A stretch of 64,000 nucleotides of DNA from JANOBD01 sp031411495 (GTDB taxonomy: Bacteria > Planctomycetota > Phycisphaerae > Tepidisphaerales > Tepidisphaeraceae), in assembly GCA_031411495.1 (NCBI GenBank), contig JANOBD010000127.1, positions 75,444-139,443 of the forward strand, read 5' to 3'. Shown one piece after another: positions 1 to 9,489 of this stretch (within the stretch, counting starts at the first letter, position 1; each line of letters opens with the position of its first letter). Below the pieces are notes generated by a model. That model made no database searches. It saw only the letters and a list, made by a program, of their open reading frames with translations, and was not told the origin of the DNA. Made by a program: the position numbers and the translations under genes.

Positions 1-244
1 GATTAAACGGTGGCGAACGCGCGACCTGGATTTCCACGCATGGTCCGGAATACGCCGCACATCTGGCGCTGGCGCTTATTTTGGCGTTCGGGACCGGTCG
101 CCACCCGAGATTGGCCGTGCGCTGCCGACTCCCCCGGTGGCAATGTTGCGCCGCACCTGACATCTTCGCGGAAGATGGGTAACCTCACGCGGATGGCGGG
201 TCGGCAGGAGGCCGGCCGCGTGATCGGCGAACAAGGACGGGACG

Positions 245-550
245 ATGTACGCGAGGATAGGGACGGCATTCAGCATTCTTCTGGCAACCGCGCTGGTGGT
301 CGGCGCGTGCTGGTTGTGGGTCCATTCGAGTCCTCAACTCGGGGAACGGTCGTTTACCGGGCCCCGCGTGTGGGGTGCCCGATGTGCGGCGCTGGCGGCA
401 TGGTGTATCGCGCACGCGCTGCTCGCCGGATGGACCTTCCCGATGATCTATCGCCCCAGGCCTGCTTATATCGGCGGCCTGGTGTGTGGCGGCGGGATCG
501 GTGTGCTTTCGGCGGTCGCCGCTGCAGGGCTCTTGCTGGCGTGTCGATAA
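245..550 (+). CDS. small hydrophobic membrane protein, function unknown
   Basis: The 101-residue product has three hydrophobic stretches, at about residues 6-26, 45-66 and 75-100, and almost no charged residues outside the short loops, so it is probably an inner-membrane protein. The ATG follows an AAGGA-like ribosome binding site about nine bases upstream. I recognise no domain. It ends about 100 bases before the large TPR gene on the same strand and could share its transcript. An alternative reading of this stretch, a long overlapping frame covering 10-651, has no recognisable protein character and was not chosen. Confidence 0.45.
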   Translation: MYARIGTAFSILLATALVVGACWLWVHSSPQLGERSFTGPRVWGARCAALAAWCIAHALLAGWTFPMIYRPRPAYIGGLVCGGGIGVLSAVAAAGLLLACR

Positions 551-647
551 ATCAATATTGGTCTGCCGCCGCTGCGGCAAAGCTGCGAGCCAGATCGATT
601 CGTACCCAATCAACGTGGCTCGCACCGAATCAGAAAGAAACGCATCA

Positions 648-3134
648 ATGACCCGTAGCAAGTCCTGGATCGCACGTGCCGCCCTGGTTGGCGTCCTCGC
701 AACGACCGCAGCCCTTCAGCCGGCAAGGGGCGGCACAGGAGACGCCGCGCTCGACTCGCTCATCGCCGAGCGCCTCGCCCTCATCGCCGATGAAGTCGCG
801 CTGCTCCCGGATGCGAGCACGCCGGTCCTGCGCGAGTCGGCAGCGCTGATGGATCTGGCCCGTGACCTGAGCCCGAGCGAAGTCCGCTTCGCGCGGTCGG
901 CGGTCGACCTGGCGCTTCGGCTGGGAGAGCGCGATCGCGCCATCGACGCGCTCACCGCCATTCGCAAGCTCGATCCCGGCGATCAGGTTGCGATGATTCA
1001 ATACGTCGACCTGGTCACGAGCCGGATGGAGTCGGCCGAGCAGAAGGTGGCGTATCTCAAGCAGATCATCGACGCGCGAGGCGTCGCGGCCGAAGTACAG
1101 TCGTATGCGGCGACGAAACTGATGGACTTGTATTTCGCCCGCGCCGAGGATGCCGAAGCCAACAGCGCGCTCGACCTGGCGCTGAAGCTCAATCCGCAGA
1201 ACCTGGATGCGCTGCGGGCGCGGTATCGGATCGCCGCGGCCAGCGGAGTTGATCGAGATCGGGTCAAAGCGCTTGCGGACATCCTGCGTGCTTCGCCCGC
1301 CGACGCCGACACAATGAATGCGCTGGCGCACGAGGCTGACGCGGTCGGCAGCTACGAGAACTCCGGGCTGCTGCGCATCCTGGCGATCAACATTATCAAC
1401 AGCCGCGGCCAGTCGCCGTCCGCCGATGAAGCAATCAACTTCATGGGTACGCAGCTCCTCGCCGGCAACGACAATTCCGTCGGTCAGATGCTCGCGCAGC
1501 TCCTACAGGCGCTCAAGGAGGACGGCCGCATTTACACGCTCGGCCTGATCTACGAGCAGATGCACGATCGGCCCGAGGATGCACAGAAGGAAAACGTGGA
1601 GATGTCTCGCGGCGTGTATCTGGCGCAGCTTGCGGGGGTGAGCCAGCTTCTCAACGAGCCGGACAAGAAGGAGATGCCCGCCACCCGGCCTGCCGTGCCG
1701 ATGCCGGACGTTCGCGCCGATGTCGCGAAACTGAAGGCTTCAGACCCGCAGAATCTCTCGATCGCGTACGCCGTTGCGTTGACCGAGCAACTTTGGTTCG
1801 ATCTCTACTTCCGCGCGGCCGAGGTGGACGATGCGAACATCAACGCGCTGGCGCAGCTGCTGGGCGAAGATGATCCGATCATTGTTCGACTGCAGGGCTT
1901 CAAGCTGCTCCAGGCAGGAAAAGTGGAAGAAGCCCGGATCAAACTCGAAGCGGCCGGCGACCGCGACGGATTCGCCAAGTTGGGCGTCGTCCTTGCCGAC
2001 CGTATCGCGGGCAACGTTGACAAGGCTCGCGAAGAGCTGACGCAGATGATCCGTGGCCGACCCAACGGAATGATCGCAGCATACCTGGCACAGGTGGCCA
2101 AGAGCATGCAGGTCGTCGCCGACCAGACGGCTCGCGAGCAGGAGATCTCCGACATCATCACTTCGGCGCGCGCATTTGCGACGGATGTCGTGAGCAACCC
2201 GCGCGCGTACTACCTGCTGACCGCTCAGCCGTCGCAGGTGTCGTACGCGTTGGGCGAACCAATGCTCGCCAACATCACGATCCTGAACAATGGCCACGTG
2301 CCGATCACGATCGGGCCGGGCGGGATGATCGATCCGAACTTCGTGATCGATGCGCAGGTCCGAACAACGCCGCCCCAGGGATTCCCGGCGACGGCGCGCG
2401 GCAAGTTTACCGGCGCGATTCGGCTCAAGCCGTCGCAGAAGCTGACGACCACCGTCCGGATCGATCGCGCTCAGCTCTTCGCGTTCCTCAAGACTTATCC
2501 GACGCCGTTGTTTCCGCTGATCGGTTACGTGATCACCAATGCCGTGTCGGACGGGCCGACCTCGTTCAAGGCGGGAGCGGGCGGTCAACAGACCAAGCTC
2601 GGGCAGGCGTTCGAGCGGCAGTCCTCACCGCTCTACGTGGAGGAGTTTCGCAAGAAGGCGGTCAACCAGTTGTCGAGCGGCAACGCCCGCGAGCGAACGG
2701 CAATGGCGGAACTGTTTGGCTACATGGTTCCGGCGTTGAAGGCGAACACCGACAACGCCGAAGCGGTGGGATTGGCGACGACGTTGAGCGATGCGCTCTC
2801 GGCACAGCTCGAAAAGGAGACCCACCCGGAGATCCGAGCCTGGATGCAATTGTCTTATCGCGAAGGGCTTAGCGACGAAAAGTGGGTCATGAAGCTGGCG
2901 AAATCCCAGACGATTCTTGGTGAAGTGGGGGCGATGCTCGCGGCGCGGGTGATGCCCAGGGAGGTCCGCCAGAAGGTGGCGAAGGCCGTGCTGGAAAGTC
3001 AACCGCAGCCCGAAATTGTCGAGTTTGCCAACGCGTTGGCGGTTCAGCCCGACATCAAGAGGCCCGCCGACGCTTCCGAGGGCGATTCGGCCACATCGCC
3101 GACCGATTCGTCGGGGACAACCCCTGGGAACTGA
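648..3134 (+). CDS. exported TPR-repeat protein
   Basis: The product is 828 residues from the ATG at 648, which has an AGAAAGA purine stretch before it and gives a clear signal peptide (MTRSKSWIARAALVGVLATT, then a small-residue site near PARGG). A longer frame upstream exists but would bury this signal. Residues of about 70-520 are helical repeats of TPR type, with LALKLNPQNLDALRARY as the best unit. Residues of about 540-700 look beta-rich (NITILNNGHVPITIGPGG). TPR proteins bind partners; no catalytic motif is visible. The far C-terminus is Ser/Thr/Asp-rich and probably flexible. Likely periplasmic scaffold; the partner is unknown. Confidence 0.8.
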   Translation: MTRSKSWIARAALVGVLATTAALQPARGGTGDAALDSLIAERLALIADEVALLPDASTPVLRESAALMDLARDLSPSEVRFARSAVDLALRLGERDRAIDALTAIRKLDPGDQVAMIQYVDLVTSRMESAEQKVAYLKQIIDARGVAAEVQSYAATKLMDLYFARAEDAEANSALDLALKLNPQNLDALRARYRIAAASGVDRDRVKALADILRASPADADTMNALAHEADAVGSYENSGLLRILAINIINSRGQSPSADEAINFMGTQLLAGNDNSVGQMLAQLLQALKEDGRIYTLGLIYEQMHDRPEDAQKENVEMSRGVYLAQLAGVSQLLNEPDKKEMPATRPAVPMPDVRADVAKLKASDPQNLSIAYAVALTEQLWFDLYFRAAEVDDANINALAQLLGEDDPIIVRLQGFKLLQAGKVEEARIKLEAAGDRDGFAKLGVVLADRIAGNVDKAREELTQMIRGRPNGMIAAYLAQVAKSMQVVADQTAREQEISDIITSARAFATDVVSNPRAYYLLTAQPSQVSYALGEPMLANITILNNGHVPITIGPGGMIDPNFVIDAQVRTTPPQGFPATARGKFTGAIRLKPSQKLTTTVRIDRAQLFAFLKTYPTPLFPLIGYVITNAVSDGPTSFKAGAGGQQTKLGQAFERQSSPLYVEEFRKKAVNQLSSGNARERTAMAELFGYMVPALKANTDNAEAVGLATTLSDALSAQLEKETHPEIRAWMQLSYREGLSDEKWVMKLAKSQTILGEVGAMLAARVMPREVRQKVAKAVLESQPQPEIVEFANALAVQPDIKRPADASEGDSATSPTDSSGTTPGN

Positions 3135-3238
3135 TTCGTGCGCATTTCCGCACGGGGACACTTCCGGTATAGTCGAAATCACAAAATGACCAGCCGGGCG
3201 ACGGAGACGCACCCCGGAGTTGAGAGGGAGCCTTAAAT

Positions 3239-3547
3239 TTGAACGTCATATTCACCACCCGGCACATGGAAGTCAGCCCGGCATTCAAGGCCTACGCCGA
3301 AGAAAAAGCGGCGAAGCTGACCAAGTATTACGATCGAATCAAGGAAATCGAAGTGACGGTCGACCTCATCGAGAAATCGACCAAGACGCTGGAAGTGGAA
3401 GTGATCGTCAACGGCGAAAAGAAGAACCTCTTCATCGCCAAGCACTCCGGAACCGACCCGAACCTGTGTGTCGACGCCTGCGTTCGCACGCTGGAGCGTC
3501 AATTGTCGGACCACCATAAGATGGTGAAGAACCGAAAGCACCCGTAA
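3239..3547 (+). CDS. hpf: ribosome hibernation-promoting factor, short HPF/YfiA type
   Basis: The 102-residue protein is the short form of the HPF/RaiA family, which binds in the 30S decoding site of idle ribosomes and silences or dimerises them. The family pattern is clear: MNVIFTTRHMEVSPAFKAY at the start, a helix AEEKAAKLTKYYDRI, the strand VEVIVNGEKKNLFIAK and a basic C-terminal tail. The start codon is TTG at 3239, supported by GAGAGGGAG about seven bases upstream. It lacks the long-HPF C-terminal dimerisation domain. It sits directly ahead of a PtsN-like gene, an arrangement also known from proteobacterial rpoN-hpf-ptsN loci, although no rpoN is present here. Confidence 0.9.
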   Translation: MNVIFTTRHMEVSPAFKAYAEEKAAKLTKYYDRIKEIEVTVDLIEKSTKTLEVEVIVNGEKKNLFIAKHSGTDPNLCVDACVRTLERQLSDHHKMVKNRKHP

Positions 3548-3611
3548 ACTGCGCGTCCCAAGGTGGCTCGCGCCGTCAGCCGCGCGGCGGGCCGCAACTT
3601 CAAGGCTTCGT

Positions 3612-4076
3612 ATGAAGTTCCGAGAGTTCATCCAGAAAGATGCGATCCTGGTCCCGCTCGAATTGAGCGAGCGCGAAGGGGTGATTCGGGAACTGGTCCA
3701 GTCGCTGGGCCGGGTCGGCGCGATCGATGCCGATGCGATCGACGACATCATAAAGGCGTTAATCGCGCGGGAAAAGTCCGGGACGACCGGCTTCGGCCGC
3801 GGCGTGGCCGCGCCGCATTGCAAGCATCCGAAAATCAAGAAACTCGTGGGCACGATCGGGCTGAGCAACCAGGGAATCGAGTTCAACGCGCTCGATCACA
3901 AACCCGTTTACGCCGTCTTCATGCTCCTGAGCCCGCAGGGACAGGACCAACTGCACCTGCAGGCGATGGAAGTGGTATTTAAGAATCTGAAAGAGGACAT
4001 GTTCCGTCGGATGCTGCGGCAGGCCGACTCAAAGGAAAAACTGATCGAACTTTTGGAAGAGACCGACGGGAAGTAG
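3612..4076 (+). CDS. ptsN: PTS IIA-like nitrogen-regulatory protein (PtsN family)
   Basis: This 154-residue protein is a PTS EIIA domain of the fructose/nitrogen type. The phospho-accepting histidine is visible as His69 in GRGVAAPHCKH, matching the family motif GxAxPH. It would receive phosphate from HPr and act by protein contact, since no EIIB or EIIC is fused or nearby. The start is the ATG at 3612, 64 bases after hpf. The order hpf, ptsN, HPr, enzyme I makes one phosphorelay cluster. Target proteins are unknown; potassium transport and stress control are the targets known in other bacteria. Confidence 0.9.
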   Translation: MKFREFIQKDAILVPLELSEREGVIRELVQSLGRVGAIDADAIDDIIKALIAREKSGTTGFGRGVAAPHCKHPKIKKLVGTIGLSNQGIEFNALDHKPVYAVFMLLSPQGQDQLHLQAMEVVFKNLKEDMFRRMLRQADSKEKLIELLEETDGK

Positions 4077-4158
4077 TTGCCGATTGCCAATTTCGGTATT
4101 GCCGATTTTGGCCGTAGCAAATCGGAAATCGGAAAAGATTCAATCGGAAATGTGAACG

Positions 4159-4431
4159 ATGCCCAAGGTCGCGATCGAGGTCACTGTCAATAACTGCGAA
4201 GGCCTGCACGCCAGACCGGCGATGCAGTTCGTCGACGTCGCCAACAAGTTTGGCTCCAACGTCGTGGTCTACCGCGAAACCGACGCGGTAGATGGAAAGA
4301 GCGTGATGCAGATGATCACGCTCGGCGCCGCCCAGGGCACGACCCTCAAGATCGAAGCCGACGGCGAGGACGCATCCGCCGCGCTCGAGTCTCTCAAAAA
4401 GCTCTTCGATGAGAAGTTTGGTGAGGAGTAG
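4159..4431 (+). CDS. ptsH: phosphocarrier protein HPr
   Basis: The product is 90 residues and a complete HPr. The active-site His17 lies in EGLHARPAMQ, where phosphate from enzyme I is carried. The segment DGKSVMQMITL holds Ser48, equivalent to the regulatory serine that HPr kinase phosphorylates in Firmicutes and some other phyla; no HPr kinase gene is seen in this window. The C-terminal helix ALESLKKLFDEKFGEE is typical. It is followed after 87 bases by the enzyme I gene on the same strand, and that spacer holds a perfect inverted repeat. Confidence 0.95.
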   Translation: MPKVAIEVTVNNCEGLHARPAMQFVDVANKFGSNVVVYRETDAVDGKSVMQMITLGAAQGTTLKIEADGEDASAALESLKKLFDEKFGEE

Positions 4432-4454
4432 GGAGAAGTCGAGAGTTGTGAGTC

Positions 4455-4495
4455 GAGAGTCGAGAGTTCAATTCGAACTCCAACTCTCGACTCTC
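4455..4495. repeat. inverted repeat between ptsH and ptsI
   Basis: Perfect 14-base arms (GAGAGTCGAGAGTT at 4455-4468 and its complement at 4482-4495) enclose a 13-base loop. The arms are iterations of the word GAGAGTC, and extra partial copies flank both sides (about 4437-4510). There is no T-run, so it is not a standard terminator. A stem-loop in the mRNA between ptsH and ptsI could tune stability or act as a processing site. Confidence 0.7.
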
Positions 4496-4518
4496 CACTC
4501 TTAACTCTCCACTGATTC

Positions 4519-6261
<1,743 letters not shown>

Positions 6262-6289
6262 GAGAGGCAGTGACGAGTGGCGTGTGACT

Positions 6290-6342
6290 AGTGGCTAGCA
6301 ATAGCCAAAGACTAGCCACCAGCCACTGGCCACCAGCCACTG
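6290..6342. repeat. short inverted and tandem repeat between ptsI and the RNase gene
   Basis: GTGGCTAG at 6291-6298 pairs with CTAGCCAC at 6312-6319. The word CCACCAGCCACTGG then repeats head to tail at 6316-6329 and, one base short, at 6330-6342, ending six bases before the RNase start codon. It resembles in style, not in sequence, the repeat between ptsH and ptsI. Confidence 0.6.
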
Positions 6343-6348
6343 TTCATT

Positions 6349-9300
6349 ATGCCCAAAGAAATGCTCATCAACGTCTCCGCCGGCGAGGAATGCCGTATCG
6401 CGGTCGTTGACAACGGAAAGCTCGAAGAGCTTTATATGGAGCGCGCCAGCTCCGTCAGCCATGTCGGCAATGTCTACAAAGGCAAGGTCACCAACGTCGA
6501 AGCGTCCATCCAGGCCGCGTTCGTCGATTTCGGCATCGGCCGAAACGGCTTTCTCCACATCTCGGATCTGATGCCGACCTACTTCGGTCGCAAGGGCGAG
6601 GGGATCAAGGAATCGGTCGGCCGCAAGATGGCCCGCCGCGACCGTCCGCCGATCCAGCAGTGCCTGCGCCGCGGCGATGAAATCATCGTCCAGGTGATCA
6701 AGGAAGGCATCGGCACCAAGGGACCCACGCTCTCGACCTATCTCTCCATTCCCGGCCGCATCCTCGTGATGATGCCGGGCGTCGGAAAGTCCGGCGTCTC
6801 CAAAAAGATCGAAGATGATGACGAGCGGCGTCGCCTGCGCGAGATCCTCGACAAACTCAGCCCGCCCAAGGATGCCGGATTCATCATCCGCACCGCCGGC
6901 GTCGGCAAGAGCAAGCAGGAGATCGAGCGCGACTTCAAATACCTCATGCGCCTCCACGAAAACATCGAGAAGGCCGAGAAGAAGAAGGGGCCGCTCGAAC
7001 TCTACGCCGAAGGCGATCTCGTCATGCGGACCGTCCGCGACGTCTTCACCAGCGACATCGAGCAGATCGTTGTCGACGACAAGGAGACCGCCAAGCGGAT
7101 CAAGGACTTCTTCAAGCTGCTCATGCCGCGCACCAAGAACAAAGTCGAGGTGTATGAGGAAAGCCTGCCGCTCTTCCACAAGTATCACATCGAGACCGAC
7201 ATCGAGCAGATGCACTCGCGCACCGTACCGCTGCCCAGCGGCGGTTCGCTGGTGATCGATCAGACCGAAGCCGTCGTGGCGATCGACGTCAACAGCGGCA
7301 AATCCCGCGAGAACAAGGACGCCGAAACTACTGCCTTCAAAACCGACATGGAAGCCGCCGACGAGATTCCGCGCCAACTCAAGCTGCGCGATCTGGGCGG
7401 CGTGGTGATTTGCGATTTCATCGATTTGCGGTTTGAGCGGCACCGCCGTGAGCTCGAGGCACGCCTGGCCGACAATCTCAAAAAGGATCGCGCCAAGACG
7501 CGCTTCCTGCGGATGAGCGAGTTCGGCATCATCGAAATGACCCGCCAGCGGATGCGGCCGTCGCTCAAGAAGAGCGTCTTTCACGACTGCCCCCACTGCA
7601 GCGGCCACGGGCTGGTGAAGACCGCCGAAAGCATGGGCCTCGACGTGCTGCGTCGGCTCGCGATCGCCGTTCACAACGAGCGCGTTCGCCGTGTCGAGCT
7701 CTCGCTGCATCCGGACGTCGCGGTGCAGGTGCTCAACAAGAAGCGTATCGGCATCGCCAAGCTGGAAGAAGAGAGCGACAAGCGGATCATTATCAAGATC
7801 GATTCGAACCTCGCGCTCGATCAGATGAAGTTCGAGCTGTTCGACGACCGCGAAGGTTCGATCTGGCTCGAAGTGCTGGGCATGGAACCGCCGCAGCACC
7901 TGGGCCGCGGGCGCGATGATCGCCCGCGTCGCGACGATCGGCGGAACGATCCGCGTCGCGACGATCGGCGTTATCACCAGCATGTCCCGCGTGAAGAGCT
8001 GGAAACCGAACGGGACGATGAAGAAGGTCCGCCGCGCCCGGCACGCGAGCCGGACTCGGGCGAAGAGGGCACGCCGGTGGCGAATGAAGGCGGCGCCGTC
8101 GTCGGCGAGGCGCCGGGTTACAGCGACTCAGGTGACCTGAGTGGTCGTTCGCGGCGCAGGCGTCGTGGCCGACGCGGCCGCGGTACGGGTGGCGATGAAC
8201 CGCGCCAGGAGCCGCGCCAGGAACAGCGCCGGCCCACTGCCTACTCCAACGACCCCGGCGTCGAGGAGTTCCAGGACGAAGAGCCCGAAGAGGCAATCGA
8301 GGCCGTCGATGTTCCAGAGCAAGACGAAGCGCCCGAGCCCCAGGTGCGCGAACAGCGCGGCGGACGGGATGACCGTCCGCAGCGCGACGATCGGGGGCAC
8401 CGCGATGACCGGGGCCCACGAGATGACCGCGGCCCGCGCGAGGATCGCGCACACCACGACGACCGTGGCGGCCATCGCGACCAGGGCCGGCGCGACGAGC
8501 GCGGCTTTCGTGACAACCGCGACAACCGCGGCGGCGAGAACCGTCGCAACGGTCAGGGAAGCCAGCAGCGGAACCAGCAGGGCGGCGTCTTTCGCGATCG
8601 GCCGTACATCCCGCCGAATCGCCCCGCGCCGCTGCCGCCCCCGGTCGCTCCCAAGGCGAGCGCGTACGACGATGAAGTGGAAACGCCAGAACCCGGCAAC
8701 TCGATTCATGGACCGGAGACCCACATCCGTCGCGACGAGAAGGGTGCTGGGCGTCGCGGACGACGGGGTCGTGGCCGCGGGCGTGGCCCGTCGCCGGAAG
8801 AAAAGACGGCGGCGCGGCTCCCGCAGCCGACCGAAGACTCGCTCGTTGCCCGCTTCCTGACCGAGCCGGTCGATGTGCCGATTCCGGACGAGATCGAAGA
8901 CGAGTTCGGCAACGAAGGTCAACCGGTGCCCAACACGGATGATCGCGGCGACTACGAGCGCGAACAGCAGGGTGGACAGGGCGGTGGCGGCAAACGTCGA
9001 CGTCGCCGTCGTGGCGGCCGTGGACGCGGGCGCAATCGCAATGGCGTTAGCGAGCAGGGTGGACCCGGCGACGGCGGCAGCTTCCCGCCGCGCGAAGCCA
9101 ATGGGCCGCGTGATGGAAATGCACCACGCGACGCAAACGCTCCGCGTCAAGCAAATGCTCCGCGCGAAGGCAGATCCCCGCGTGAAGGATTTACGCCGCG
9201 CGATTCAAGCGCCTCTCGCGCCGGCCCGCGCAAAGTGATCGAAGAGACCGGACCCCAGACCGGCTCGACTGACAAGCATCAGATGGATGATGCGCAGGAG

Positions 9301-9381
9301 CCGACGGATATCAGCCAGTTCCTCAAGCCGATGACGCCGAGCGATCTGGAGTTCCTGCCGGAATACGAAGACGACGAGTAA
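6349..9381 (+). CDS. rne: ribonuclease E/G family endoribonuclease with long disordered tail
   Basis: The 1010-residue protein carries the RNase E/G catalytic core in its first 520 residues. An S1-like RNA-binding region (VGNVYKGKVTNVEASIQAAF) is followed by the metal-binding aspartates Asp313 (VVAIDVNSGKS) and Asp356 (GGVVICDFIDLRF) and by the zinc-link cysteines Cys414 and Cys417 (HDCPHCSGHG). The family cuts single-stranded A/U-rich RNA and starts mRNA decay and rRNA maturation. Residues of about 525-960 are low-complexity Arg/Asp/Gly/Glu-rich, as in RNase E scaffolds, which recruit partners or membranes. Position after ptsI suggests co-transcription. The last 50 residues are acidic and may be a separate short motif. 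Confidence 0.92.
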   Translation: MPKEMLINVSAGEECRIAVVDNGKLEELYMERASSVSHVGNVYKGKVTNVEASIQAAFVDFGIGRNGFLHISDLMPTYFGRKGEGIKESVGRKMARRDRPPIQQCLRRGDEIIVQVIKEGIGTKGPTLSTYLSIPGRILVMMPGVGKSGVSKKIEDDDERRRLREILDKLSPPKDAGFIIRTAGVGKSKQEIERDFKYLMRLHENIEKAEKKKGPLELYAEGDLVMRTVRDVFTSDIEQIVVDDKETAKRIKDFFKLLMPRTKNKVEVYEESLPLFHKYHIETDIEQMHSRTVPLPSGGSLVIDQTEAVVAIDVNSGKSRENKDAETTAFKTDMEAADEIPRQLKLRDLGGVVICDFIDLRFERHRRELEARLADNLKKDRAKTRFLRMSEFGIIEMTRQRMRPSLKKSVFHDCPHCSGHGLVKTAESMGLDVLRRLAIAVHNERVRRVELSLHPDVAVQVLNKKRIGIAKLEEESDKRIIIKIDSNLALDQMKFELFDDREGSIWLEVLGMEPPQHLGRGRDDRPRRDDRRNDPRRDDRRYHQHVPREELETERDDEEGPPRPAREPDSGEEGTPVANEGGAVVGEAPGYSDSGDLSGRSRRRRRGRRGRGTGGDEPRQEPRQEQRRPTAYSNDPGVEEFQDEEPEEAIEAVDVPEQDEAPEPQVREQRGGRDDRPQRDDRGHRDDRGPRDDRGPREDRAHHDDRGGHRDQGRRDERGFRDNRDNRGGENRRNGQGSQQRNQQGGVFRDRPYIPPNRPAPLPPPVAPKASAYDDEVETPEPGNSIHGPETHIRRDEKGAGRRGRRGRGRGRGPSPEEKTAARLPQPTEDSLVARFLTEPVDVPIPDEIEDEFGNEGQPVPNTDDRGDYEREQQGGQGGGGKRRRRRRGGRGRGRNRNGVSEQGGPGDGGSFPPREANGPRDGNAPRDANAPRQANAPREGRSPREGFTPRDSSASRAGPRKVIEETGPQTGSTDKHQMDDAQEPTDISQFLKPMTPSDLEFLPEYEDDE

Positions 9382-9410
9382 ACGCCGGGTCTCCGTGAAG
9401 TGTAGTCCGA

Positions 9411-9446
9411 CGCCCGCCGAGCAATACTCGGCGGGTGTTGTCTTTT
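9411..9446 (+). terminator. Rho-independent terminator after the RNase E/G gene
   Basis: CGCCCGCCGAG at 9411-9421 pairs with CTCGGCGGGTG at 9427-9437 (one G-U pair) over a five-base loop, followed by TTGTCTTTT. It stands 30 bases after the stop codon and closes the hpf-to-rne series. Confidence 0.8.
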
Positions 9447-9489
9447 GGGTTTCAATTCAAGCGCCGACTTCGCGTGTCACGACGTCACT

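Noticed and set aside
10..651. 213-codon plus-strand frame at the window start
   Set aside because: Arg/Gly/Pro-rich with no domain; the overlapping 245-550 frame has membrane-protein character and a ribosome binding site.
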